A stretch of DNA of 58,973 nt from an uncultured Agathobacter sp. (GTDB lineage: Bacteria > Bacillota > Clostridia > Lachnospirales > Lachnospiraceae). The stretch spans positions 1-58,973 of the forward strand of contig CAMDYX010000010.1 of assembly GCA_945910395.1 (NCBI GenBank), written 5' to 3'. The stretch's first letter is position 1. Each line of letters begins with the position of its first letter. A program made the translations under genes and the position numbers. The notes beneath the pieces were generated by a model. That model saw only the letters and a program-made list of their open reading frames with translations. It had not been told where the DNA came from and searched no databases. Positions 34,269 to 42,586 of the stretch are shown here, in pieces.

Positions 34269-34943
34269 ATGAATATATCACCGAACATGTTTCTAAGTAA
34301 TATAAGCGGAATTGGTTCCATGCTCCGCACAAGTTCTGCAATATCCGGCAGAGGAAGGACAGGAAGTAATGCTTCATATGCTGCTGCAAATGCAAAATAT
34401 AATGTAAACAATTATTACAACAGACAGGCTGTGGGATATACAAATATTGGAAGTTCGGCTGAGTCACTTCGAAGCACAGCGGCGTCGTTTTCTTCCAAGA
34501 ATTCCACGAATGTTTTTTCAATTGCAAGAAAAAACGGAACAACGGTAGGTCTTCTTTCCCAAGCAAAAGAAATGGTAACCAGCTATAACAATACGTTAAA
34601 GGGATTAAGCCAAACTCCGTCGTCACTAAATAGAGTGTATGGTCAAATGATGCAAAATGCGTTTCGTGAAAATAAAGATTCCCTAAAAAGTATAGGAATT
34701 ACTGTGAACAAAGATAATACGATCAGTTTAAATGAGAAAAGATTTAGGGAAGCAGGGGTGGATCAAATAGAAAAGACCCTTGGATCAGAGGCTGGCTTTT
34801 CTTCCAGAATAGAATTTATTTCGGAAAATACGGCCAACAATGCCATTCGAAATGCTACAGGATTTGCCGGACAGTATGATTTTAACGGCGCATATGTGTC
34901 TGCACTTCTTGGGGCCGGAAGTCGTTTTAATTTCTGGTCTTAA
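34269..34943 (+). CDS. Small protein with FliD-like C-terminal segment
   Basis: A 224-residue protein from ATG 34269 (GAGGAGG upstream), with no signal peptide or membrane helix. Its N-terminal half is rich in Ser, Ala, Asn and Gly. The region LKGLSQTPSSLNRVYGQMM, then LKSIGITVNKDNTISLNEKRF (about residues 120-165) resembles the pattern near the C-terminus of the flagellar cap protein FliD. No flagellar genes are present here, and similar free-standing proteins occur in non-motile Clostridia. It may be a non-canonically exported protein controlled by the two-component system just upstream. It overlaps the convergent methyltransferase gene by 4 bp. Confidence 0.55.
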   Translation: MNISPNMFLSNISGIGSMLRTSSAISGRGRTGSNASYAAANAKYNVNNYYNRQAVGYTNIGSSAESLRSTAASFSSKNSTNVFSIARKNGTTVGLLSQAKEMVTSYNNTLKGLSQTPSSLNRVYGQMMQNAFRENKDSLKSIGITVNKDNTISLNEKRFREAGVDQIEKTLGSEAGFSSRIEFISENTANNAIRNATGFAGQYDFNGAYVSALLGAGSRFNFWS

Positions 34944-35797
34944 GGACGCCTTCCCAGCTGCCAGAATGCAACTGCGCTGGCTGCCGCAACATTTAAGGAA
35001 TCTACATCGTGGGACATCGGAATTTTTACGGTATAGTCGCAATCGGCAATGGTTTTTGCAGCTAAACCATCCCCTTCTGTTCCGAGAATAATTGCAAGCT
35101 TTTCTTCCGACAGCAGCACCGGATCGTCGATGGAAACAGAATCGTCGGAAAGGGCCATTGCAGCAGTTTTAAAACCAAGTTTATGAAGGAACGAAAGTCC
35201 AAAGTCCGGCCAAAGACTTTCCTGTTTTGTGAAATTGCAAGGCAGAGTGGCAGAGCTTAAAAACGTCCACGGAACCTGAAATACGGTTCCCATGGAAACT
35301 CTTGCAGAGCGCCGGTAGAGGGGATCGCTGCAGGCAGGTGTAAGGAGAACCGCATCCATGCCAAGGGCTGCGGCACTGCGGAAAATCGCGCCGACATTTG
35401 TTGGATTTACCACATCCTCTAAAACGGCAATTCTGGCTGCATTTTTACAAATATCTTCCACGGACGGGAGGTCCTTCCTCTTCATGGCGCATAATGCACC
35501 CCGGGTCAGTTCATATCCTGTCAGCTTTTTTATGACCGCAAGCTCTGCGGCGTAAACCGGAACATTTGGACATTTTTCCAGCAGCTCCTTTGCCTCTCCG
35601 GAAAACTGCTTTTTCTCCATGAGAAAAGAGAGCGGCTCGTAACCGGCATCTAATGCGCGTTCAATGACTTTGGGACTTTCCGTTATGAAAAGTCCGCCCT
35701 TTGGTTCATAGTAGGTGCGAAGCTGATTTTCGGAAAGTCTTGCATACAGATCAAGCTCCGGGGCAGAAAAATCGGTAATTTCAATCATTTTGGGCAT
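34940..35797 (-). CDS. TrmH/SpoU-family RNA 2'-O-methyltransferase
   Basis: A 285-residue protein with an N-terminal substrate-binding part (about residues 1-115) and a SpoU methylase domain. Motif 1 is NPTNVGAIFRSAAALG, motif 2 LGTEGDGL, and motif 3 IPMSHDVDSLNVAAASAV, which together form the knotted SAM site. It methylates the ribose 2'-O of a tRNA or rRNA base; the exact target (RlmB-, TrmH- or TsnR-like) cannot be decided. It is transcribed away from proS and converges on the FliD-like gene. Confidence 0.88.
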   Translation of the reverse strand: MPKMIEITDFSAPELDLYARLSENQLRTYYEPKGGLFITESPKVIERALDAGYEPLSFLMEKKQFSGEAKELLEKCPNVPVYAAELAVIKKLTGYELTRGALCAMKRKDLPSVEDICKNAARIAVLEDVVNPTNVGAIFRSAAALGMDAVLLTPACSDPLYRRSARVSMGTVFQVPWTFLSSATLPCNFTKQESLWPDFGLSFLHKLGFKTAAMALSDDSVSIDDPVLLSEEKLAIILGTEGDGLAAKTIADCDYTVKIPMSHDVDSLNVAAASAVAFWQLGRRP

Positions 35798-35887
35798 AGC
35801 AGATGGCTCCTTGGTTTGATGAGATGATTGTAAGACTTTTTTTCAAAAATGGCTAGTACTAAGAAAGAAGCACATGAAAAAGATTAC

Positions 35888-35915
35888 TTGACATTTTTTC
35901 ACAGAAAGGTAAAAT
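35888..35915 (+). promoter_or_regulatory. Promoter of the T-box/proS transcript
   Basis: A consensus -35 TTGACA (35888-35893) and -10 TAAAAT (35910-35915) are separated by 16 bp, shortly before the T-box leader. Confidence 0.75.
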
Positions 35916-35924
35916 GTGTTTAAA

Positions 35925-36180
35925 TGCGATGAACAGAATAGTAGACATGAACAAGTCTTCAGAGAGAAAACGGCTGGTGTGAGTTTTTAGATGGAAGCAT
36001 GTTGAACCTGCCTGCGAGCAATACAGGGATGAACCTGTATCGGATGTTCCCGTTATCATGGACAATCAATCGAGTAAAATCGGCTGAGCAGAGTGCGGTC
36101 TGACTGACAGACTGAATTTAGGTGGTATCACGGATAAGTTTATTCGCCCTAAGTCACGAAAGTGATTTAGGGCTTTTTTT
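35925..36180 (+). ncRNA. T-box riboswitch, proline-specific
   Basis: Stem I begins near 35925 and holds the AGAGAG...GGCTGGTGTGAG elements. A GAACCTGC segment near 36003-36012 supplies a CCT (proline) specifier. The T-box core TTTAGGTGGTATCACGG (about 36116-36132) is followed by the intrinsic terminator GCCCTAAGTCA/TGATTTAGGGC with a T-run (36146-36180). Uncharged tRNA-Pro would stabilise the antiterminator and allow transcription of proS, whose start lies 56 bp downstream. Specifier codon and target gene agree. Confidence 0.93.
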
Positions 36181-36235
36181 ATGACAAAAGGGCGATGATC
36201 GAGGCAAAAGAAGCGTCCCCGCGAAAGGAGAAAAT

Positions 36236-37957
36236 ATGAAAGTAGCAAATTTAGTAGGATCAAGATTTAAGGAGAAACCGGCGGATTGTGTAATTGACAG
36301 CCATGCATTGATGGTTCGGGGCGGTTACATGAAGTATGTGGGAAACGGTATTTTTTCCGAATTTCCGATTCTTCGCAGAGTGACCAGAAAAATTGAGGAG
36401 ATTATCCGGGAAGAGATGGATGCAATCGATGGACAGGAGGTGCTGTTCCCGGTTGTTCTTCCGGCAGATCTGTGGGATGAGTCGGGGCGATACGAGTCCG
36501 TGGGAAGTGAGCTTCTTCGTTTTACGGACAGGAATAAGGCCCGGATGGTGCTTGGCATGACCCATGAGGAGGCAGCGGTTCATCTGGTAAGGGAGTACGC
36601 AAACAGCTACACCAAATATCCGTTTATGATTTATCAGCTTCAGCGCAAATTCCGTGATGAGGCAAGGCCTCGCGCGGGAATGATCCGTGTCCGGGAGTTT
36701 ACCATGAAGGATGCCTATTCCTTCCACACCTCACAGAAGGATTTAGAGGAGTACTATCAGGTATGCTATGACGCATATAACCGGATCTTTCAGCGCGTCG
36801 GTGTGCCGGAGGTTATCACCGTTGCATCGGATTCCGGAATGATGGGGGGGAATCTGTCCCATGAATATATGCTCCTTACTCCGGTGGGAGAGGATAGCAT
36901 CGTAATCTGTACCTCCTGCGATTACCGCGCGAACATGGAGGCTGCGGAGAATAAAACGGTAAACGAAAAACCGGGAGAGACAGCAGAGCTTACCTATGTA
37001 GAAACCCCTCATTGTAAGACCATCGAGGAAGTCTGCGATTTCTTAAAGAGTGATGTAGAAACCTCCTGCAAGGCTGTGGTATATCAGAAAAATGCAGATG
37101 ACACCTTTGTGGTAGCCTTTGTCCGTGGCGATTATGAGGTAAATGAGACGAAGCTTCGTAACCTTGTGGGGGAGGAAATCCATGGGGCAGAGATCACGGA
37201 GGATGCTCCGCTTGTTGCAGGATATATCGGACCATATGGAATCGCAGAGGAGGTTGAGGTCTATTATGATGTGACCTTAAAGGGAATCAACAATCTTGTG
37301 GCCGGTGCCAACAGGGAGGGATACCACATCACCGGTCTTTGCTTAGAGCGTGATGTAAAAAATGTATCCTTTGCAGATATCTCCAAGGTAAAAGAGGGGA
37401 ATGTATGTCCCTGCTGCGGAAAGAAGACCATTACTATAAAACGTGGTATCGAGGTTGGAAACATTTTCCAGCTTGGTGATAAATATACAAAATCCATGAA
37501 TATGACCTATGTCGATGAAAATGGCAAGGAGCAGTATCCGGTAATGGGATGCTATGGCATCGGTGTGGGGCGTCTTGCCGCTTCCATCTGTGAGGCACAT
37601 CATGATGAGTTCGGCCCGATCTGGCCGATTTCCATTGCACCCTGGGAAGTGGAAATCTGCTGCCTGCGCGCTGATGATGAAAAGACAAAAGCGGTGGCGG
37701 ATGACCTTTACGAAAAGCTGCAGAAGGCCGGCGTGGAAGTCCTTTATGATGATCGGAAAGGAGTTCGCGCGGGGGCAATGTTCTCGGATGCAGATCTGAT
37801 CGGCGCACCGATCCGTGTGGTTGTAAGCCCGAGAAATCTGGAAAATCAGGTGGTGGAAATTACCACCAGGGATAAGACTCTGAAGGAAGCTGTTTTGGTA
37901 GAGGAGGCGGTCCGTTTTGTGACGGAGCTTAAGGCAGAATTATTTGAAAATATTTGA
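36236..37957 (+). CDS. proS: Prolyl-tRNA synthetase (bacterial type)
   Basis: A 573-residue class II synthetase that attaches proline to tRNA-Pro. Motif 2 (QRKFRDEARPRAGMIRVREFTMKDAYS) lies near residues 138-163 and motif 3 (GCYGIGVGRLAASICE) near 440-455. Between them an insertion domain (about 225-390) matches the editing (INS) domain of bacterial ProRS that removes mis-charged alanine. The C-terminal anticodon-binding domain begins IWPISIAPWEVEI. Length is normal for the bacterial form. ATG 36236 has AAAGGAG 6 bp upstream. The proline T-box in front is direct support for the assignment. Confidence 0.97.
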   Translation: MKVANLVGSRFKEKPADCVIDSHALMVRGGYMKYVGNGIFSEFPILRRVTRKIEEIIREEMDAIDGQEVLFPVVLPADLWDESGRYESVGSELLRFTDRNKARMVLGMTHEEAAVHLVREYANSYTKYPFMIYQLQRKFRDEARPRAGMIRVREFTMKDAYSFHTSQKDLEEYYQVCYDAYNRIFQRVGVPEVITVASDSGMMGGNLSHEYMLLTPVGEDSIVICTSCDYRANMEAAENKTVNEKPGETAELTYVETPHCKTIEEVCDFLKSDVETSCKAVVYQKNADDTFVVAFVRGDYEVNETKLRNLVGEEIHGAEITEDAPLVAGYIGPYGIAEEVEVYYDVTLKGINNLVAGANREGYHITGLCLERDVKNVSFADISKVKEGNVCPCCGKKTITIKRGIEVGNIFQLGDKYTKSMNMTYVDENGKEQYPVMGCYGIGVGRLAASICEAHHDEFGPIWPISIAPWEVEICCLRADDEKTKAVADDLYEKLQKAGVEVLYDDRKGVRAGAMFSDADLIGAPIRVVVSPRNLENQVVEITTRDKTLKEAVLVEEAVRFVTELKAELFENI

Positions 37958-38100
37958 CAGATTTGGCATTTTGTTCCTCAAATATCAATCTTTTTTGTTG
38001 AAAAGCGACGATTGGAGTGCTACTATATAATTAGTCTTTTTTCTGCATAAATTCTCAAAATAGAATTAGGCGGAAATGGAAAAATGGGAGGAGACAACTC

Positions 38101-39900
38101 ATGAAGGGGAATACAGCAAACGTAAAAAATGAACCCAAAAGAAAATCCAGTCAGAGAAAAAGAAGCTTAAGCAGAAGGGTAATTTTTTCCACGATTCTGC
38201 TTGCAGTTATCAGTATTTTTGGAGTCATCTCCAATAAGTCTGCTATGTACGTGGTGCAGGACTATATGGACTGCTATGACTATTATGTGGAGATGCAGAC
38301 GCTTACGGAGAATGCCAAGGCTAATTACCTTGAGCAGCAGATGTATATGAATCTGTCATTATACATGGAAGGACAGGAGGGCGCCGGGGAGGCTTTTTCC
38401 TATGTGCAGAATAAAGAAACGGTAGTGCTGGAAGACTGTGCAAGGCTCAATGAGATTGCCTCAAAGCTTCTGCTGCCGGATACCACAGACCCGGATACAG
38501 AGTTTTCGGAAGCAGTTACGGCATGGACAGAGGATATATCAAGCTACGCTACGCAGGCAGCAGCTGCTGCTGAGGCAGGGGCAAATGGAGACTATACTTC
38601 GGTATATTCGTTTGGAGAAACACAGAGAAATCTTTATGAGCAAATTGCACAGAGCGAGACAGCCTATGAAGAGCTGCTATCCGCCCGGGTTGCCTATATT
38701 CAGGAAAAATCAGACATGCGGGTAAACGGAACTGTCATATATAATAATATTCTGGTTGTGCTCAACTTTTTGATTGTGGCATTTATTGTTGTGATTCTGT
38801 ATCGCAATCTTGTAAGACCTGCCAGAGCTTCCCAGAGCCAGACGCAGGACATCGTGCAGAAGATACAGTCCGGAAACGGAGATCTGACAGAGAGGATTCC
38901 GGTACGGGCAAATGATGAGGTTGGTGCACTTTCTGCGGGAATCAATCAGATGCTGGGCGAGTTGCACGGAATCGTATCCATGCTGGACGGACATGCATCA
39001 AGCTTACAGACCGTTGCAAACAATGTAGCAAGAAATATCAAGCGCTCCGAGGATGAAATCACAAATGTTTCCTCCACCATGGAAGAGATGTCTGCATCCA
39101 GTCAGGAGACCAGCGCATCCCTTTCCCAGGTAACCAAGGAGATGGATGATATTGCGGTTCTGGTAAATGGAGTGTATGAGCAGGCAAAGGAACAATCGGA
39201 TATCTCAGAAAAAATCGTTGTAAAAGTAGAGAAGATGAGAGATGGTGCAATTACACAGCGTGATGCCATCGATATAGAAATCCAGGAAATCGTTGCTGCT
39301 TTGGATGCCTGCATCATTTCCGCAAGAAAAGTGGAAAAGATACAGGAACTGGTAAGCAACATTTTAAATATTTCAGATCAGACAAACCTGTTGTCTTTGA
39401 ATGCTTCCATTGAAGCTGCAAGAGCAGGAGAAGCCGGTAAGGGATTTGCAGTTGTTGCAGATGAAATCAGTAAGTTAGCAAACGATTCATCCGATGCTGC
39501 ATCTCATATTCAGGATGTTTCCAACGAAGTAATCAGTGCGGTAAATGATCTTGCCCAGAAGGCAAACGAGATGTCTGAAATCTTAAAGAGCAATAATGCA
39601 GAAGGACGGGAGAGCGCCATTGCCATGTCCGATGCATACAAGGATGACATCAATAGTATGGCAGAATCCATGGAAGATTTTGCAAGCAGCAGCCAGAAGG
39701 TACAGGAAGCTATCAGTACCATAAAGGAAGCCATCGATGCAATCAATATCGCAGTAGAGGAAACGGCACAGGGTATTTCCAATGTTACAACAGCAACTGT
39801 GGATATCGTTTCATCCATGAATGATATTGAAGAGGATGCCCAGAAGAATCTGGAAGTATCCGAAGAATTGTATGGCGAGGTAAGAAGATTTAAGATCTAA
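38101..39900 (+). CDS. Methyl-accepting chemotaxis protein
   Basis: A 599-residue receptor. A basic N-terminal tail of about 27 residues precedes transmembrane helix 1 (about 28-45). A four-helix-bundle type external sensor follows (about 46-210), then transmembrane helix 2 (about 215-237), a HAMP domain ([32 protein letters not shown]) and a long signalling coiled coil. Its conserved hairpin tip reads [27 protein letters not shown]. It would pass ligand signals to CheA/CheW. No other chemotaxis gene is in the window, so it is an orphan receptor here. The ligand is unknown. GGGAGGAG precedes the start and a terminator follows. Confidence 0.93.
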   Translation: MKGNTANVKNEPKRKSSQRKRSLSRRVIFSTILLAVISIFGVISNKSAMYVVQDYMDCYDYYVEMQTLTENAKANYLEQQMYMNLSLYMEGQEGAGEAFSYVQNKETVVLEDCARLNEIASKLLLPDTTDPDTEFSEAVTAWTEDISSYATQAAAAAEAGANGDYTSVYSFGETQRNLYEQIAQSETAYEELLSARVAYIQEKSDMRVNGTVIYNNILVVLNFLIVAFIVVILYRNLVRPARASQSQTQDIVQKIQSGNGDLTERIPVRANDEVGALSAGINQMLGELHGIVSMLDGHASSLQTVANNVARNIKRSEDEITNVSSTMEEMSASSQETSASLSQVTKEMDDIAVLVNGVYEQAKEQSDISEKIVVKVEKMRDGAITQRDAIDIEIQEIVAALDACIISARKVEKIQELVSNILNISDQTNLLSLNASIEAARAGEAGKGFAVVADEISKLANDSSDAASHIQDVSNEVISAVNDLAQKANEMSEILKSNNAEGRESAIAMSDAYKDDINSMAESMEDFASSSQKVQEAISTIKEAIDAINIAVEETAQGISNVTTATVDIVSSMNDIEEDAQKNLEVSEELYGEVRRFKI

Positions 39901-39933
39901 CTTATTGTTTACCTGATATAATTAAATGATAAA

Positions 39934-39966
39934 AATAACCGCTCATAATGAGCGGTTATTTTTTAT
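39934..39966 (+). terminator. Intrinsic terminator after the chemotaxis receptor
   Basis: The stem AACCGCTCA/TGAGCGGTT with a short TAA loop is followed by ATTTTTTAT. A-rich bases before the stem mean it could also work on the opposite strand for the convergent glycosidase gene. Confidence 0.9.
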
Positions 39967-39997
39967 GATACTTTTATTACGGAAATGTATTCCTTAG

Positions 39998-40129
39998 AAT
40001 GAATTTTGCTATTTGAATCAGAACGTTTAAAAAGCGTCGGCACTTAATGAGCAATTGATTGCGAATTTAGTACCGTTACGCTTTTTACAAACGAGAGTGG
40101 GTTCTGATTCAAATATACAAATTCATTCT
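39998..40129. repeat. 132-bp palindromic element, copy 1
   Basis: A long imperfect palindrome bounded by GAATGAATTT and AAATTCATTC ends, in reverse orientation to copies 2-4. The inner stem pairs the AAAAAGCG-containing arms around a GCAATT/AATTGC centre. It lies between the convergent chemotaxis-receptor and beta-glucosidase genes. Related copies are at 42174, 48201 and 52627. Confidence 0.88.
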
Positions 40130-40146
40130 CTGACACAAAGATAGGT

Positions 40147-42117
40147 TTATTTCTTTAATCCATATCCGTAAGGATAAAGAATCTTATCTGCATCTGCAGT
40201 ATCCTTACTTCCAATATCATTCATATCCTTCATCCAGGTATATTTTAATGTTCCGGTAAAATCATAATCTCCAAACAGAACATCGGCTACACCATCGCCT
40301 TCGGTTCCCGGAAGCCATGCCATGATGATGGCATCAAACATATCTTCATATTCTGAAATATTGATGGGACGTCCTGCAATGATGATTCCAATCACAGGAG
40401 CATCCTCCGGCAGAACTGTCAGGTTTTCCCGGAGTGCATCCAGGCTTTGGCAATCGGAGGAACAGATATTTAGTGTACTTCCGGTGCGATCCCCATCCGT
40501 CTCTGCATATGGGGTTTCTCCAAATACTGCAATCACAGCATCGGCACCCTCACAATTGGAAGCATCCAGACTGTGGCTTAATGCTACATCAGAGTCTACT
40601 GCCTGATCAAAGCCTTCAATCAGAGTGGTTCCCTGGGTGATTTTTCCGGCTTTCCCCTGCCAGGTGATTGTCCAGCCACCGCACTGGCTTCCGATATCAT
40701 AGGCCTTCTGACCAACCACCGCAATATTTTTGGAGGAGGAAAGGGCAGAGAGGGCGGTTTCATCTCCCACAGGATCATTCTTTAATAGTACGAGGCTTTC
40801 GCGGACGGCACGGCGGGCAACCTCACGATGCTCGTCACTGCCAAAGCTTGAAAACAGTTCCTGCTCGGTGGTATTGTTCGGCTCGGTGTCAAACAAGCCG
40901 GCGGTAAACTTTACGCGAAGGATTCTTGTGACCGCATCGTTAATTCGTTCTTCTGTGACCCGGCCTTCCGCTACTAATTCCAGGAGGGTTTCCATACATT
41001 CCTTCCAGGTGTTTGGCTCCATAAACATATCAATTCCTGCATTGACACAAAGCTCCACCTGATCCTTGTAGGTTGCGCCGGAGGTCTGTTCGATGGCGTT
41101 GTAGTCGCTGACAACAAAACCGGTAAAACCAAGCTCATTTTTTAAAACATCGGTTAAAAGATGTTTATTTTCATGGCATTTTACGCCATCCACGCTATTG
41201 TAGGACGCCATCACCGTAAGTACACCCGCATTCAGGGCACTGGTATATGGATCAAGGACTCCGTTTGCAAGAAGTTCATCAAATTCTTCCGGTGTCATGT
41301 CGACATTTCCCTGATTGATTCCGTCTGTGGTATAGCCTTCTCCGATAAAATGCTTTGCACAGGCAATGACATGCTCCTGATCCATGTAGTCATTTTTATT
41401 AAGGCTTCCCTGGAGTCCTTCGACATATGCAAAAGCAAGGGGAGCGATATCCTCCGGCCGTTCGCTAAAGCATTCATAGGTTCTTCCCCAGGTGACATTC
41501 ATGGGATTGCCGAGGGTAGGAGCGAAGGTCCAGGGAATTCCCACTGCCCGTACTTCCTCTCCGACAACGGTGCCGATTTCCTCCATCAGCTCAGTGTCAT
41601 TTGCGGCGCCAAGTCCAATGTTGTGTGGAAAAACCGTAGCACCGTAAATATTGTTATTTCCGTGTACTGCGTCAATGCCATATAGGAGTGGGATGGAAAG
41701 CCGGCTTTCGAGAGAGGCAGACACCAGATCGTTGACACGCGCCTGCCAGTCCCTCGGGGTATTTCCGGTGGATGGTGCGCTGCCGCCACCGCTTAGGACA
41801 GAACCGATGCCATAGGCTGTTACCTCCTCCGGTGTGATGGAAGCCTGTTCTGCCTGTACCATCTGGGCAACCTTTTCTTCTAAGGTCATTTGTGCAAGCA
41901 AAGCAGCAACGCGGTCCTCGATGGGTGCGGAGGAATCCATATAGATACTTTGGTCAACCTCAAATGTTTGGGAAATGACTGCTTCATTTTGAGTGGACAA
42001 CGATTCCGTATTTGCGGAAAAGGCATCGGTATTGGAGCTGCCGCATCCGCCGAGTACAAGGGCTGCACTAAGAAAAAGTGCGGGAAGCTTTCTTCGGACA
42101 TATGTATCGAATTTCAT
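40147..42117 (-). CDS. Lipoprotein beta-glucosidase, glycoside hydrolase family 3
   Basis: A 656-residue exported enzyme with a lipoprotein signal (basic start, hydrophobic core, lipobox LGGC with Cys at about residue 24). The GH3 N-terminal barrel covers about 60-400: IPLLYGIDAVHGNNN substrate pocket, CAKHFIGEG, and the catalytic Asp in GFVVSDYNAIEQT. The C-terminal domain covers about 420-656 (ESLVLLKND, then IAVVGQKA). Family members release glucose or related sugars from the non-reducing ends of beta-glucans or cellodextrins at the cell surface. Exact substrate is unknown. It is monocistronic, flanked on both sides by copies of the 132-bp palindrome. Confidence 0.93.
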   Translation of the reverse strand: MKFDTYVRRKLPALFLSAALVLGGCGSSNTDAFSANTESLSTQNEAVISQTFEVDQSIYMDSSAPIEDRVAALLAQMTLEEKVAQMVQAEQASITPEEVTAYGIGSVLSGGGSAPSTGNTPRDWQARVNDLVSASLESRLSIPLLYGIDAVHGNNNIYGATVFPHNIGLGAANDTELMEEIGTVVGEEVRAVGIPWTFAPTLGNPMNVTWGRTYECFSERPEDIAPLAFAYVEGLQGSLNKNDYMDQEHVIACAKHFIGEGYTTDGINQGNVDMTPEEFDELLANGVLDPYTSALNAGVLTVMASYNSVDGVKCHENKHLLTDVLKNELGFTGFVVSDYNAIEQTSGATYKDQVELCVNAGIDMFMEPNTWKECMETLLELVAEGRVTEERINDAVTRILRVKFTAGLFDTEPNNTTEQELFSSFGSDEHREVARRAVRESLVLLKNDPVGDETALSALSSSKNIAVVGQKAYDIGSQCGGWTITWQGKAGKITQGTTLIEGFDQAVDSDVALSHSLDASNCEGADAVIAVFGETPYAETDGDRTGSTLNICSSDCQSLDALRENLTVLPEDAPVIGIIIAGRPINISEYEDMFDAIIMAWLPGTEGDGVADVLFGDYDFTGTLKYTWMKDMNDIGSKDTADADKILYPYGYGLKK

Positions 42118-42173
42118 AGAATCTATATTCCTTTCATGATTTTTTAAAACTTCTGTTTCGGAAAAGTGTTCGC

Positions 42174-42305
42174 GAATGAATTTGCATATTCGATTCAGAA
42201 CCCGTTCTCGCTTGTAAAAAGCGTAACGGTACTAAATTCGAAATAAATTGCTCATTAAGTGCCGACGCTTTTTAAACGTTCTGATTCGAATAGCAAAATT
42301 CATTC
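42174..42305. repeat. 132-bp palindromic element, copy 2
   Basis: The same palindrome lies in the gap between the divergent beta-glucosidase and hydrogenase operons. In this copy the stem extends further outward: GAAAAGTGTTC (left, near 42160-42171) pairs with GAACACTTTTC (right, near 42310-42320), so the folded length is about 170 bp. The inner stem here uses TTCGA/TCGAA where other copies use TTGAA/TTCAA or TTCCAA/TTGGAA. Confidence 0.88.
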
Positions 42306-42518
42306 TAAGGAACACTTTTCTGAAACGGGAATTTCATAATTAGAATATAGGACGAATAATATTTTTTCCATAGGTTATGAAATAAGGATACGAAAACGAA
42401 AAATTGATACCTTTTTGTGGAAAATAGGAAATGAAAATAGGAAGAAAGTGCATTGGGATTTTTACTATATTTTGACTTGATTTTTTGTGAACTTTTTCGG
42501 GCTTTGCGGCGGAAGTTT

Positions 42519-42550
42519 TTGTTAACAAATTAACAACAAAATGGTATATT
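42519..42550 (+). promoter_or_regulatory. Rex operator overlapping the ech promoter
   Basis: TTGTTAACAAATTAACAA (42519-42536) is an exact match to the clostridial Rex consensus TTGTTAA-N4-TTAACAA. A -35 TTAACA (42522-42527) lies inside it, and 17 bp later comes the -10 TATATT (42545-42550), so bound Rex would block RNA polymerase. The hydrogenase operon starts 37 bp after the -10. Rex leaves DNA when NADH is high, which would switch on hydrogen production under reducing conditions. Confidence 0.82.
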
Positions 42551-42586
42551 TGAAAGTGGTATTTTTTAACGAGGAGGACAATTGTT

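Noticed and set aside
41161-41685. 174-residue open frame opposite the beta-glucosidase
   Set aside because: It lies wholly antisense to a clear GH3 coding region, with no ribosome site and no recognisable motif.
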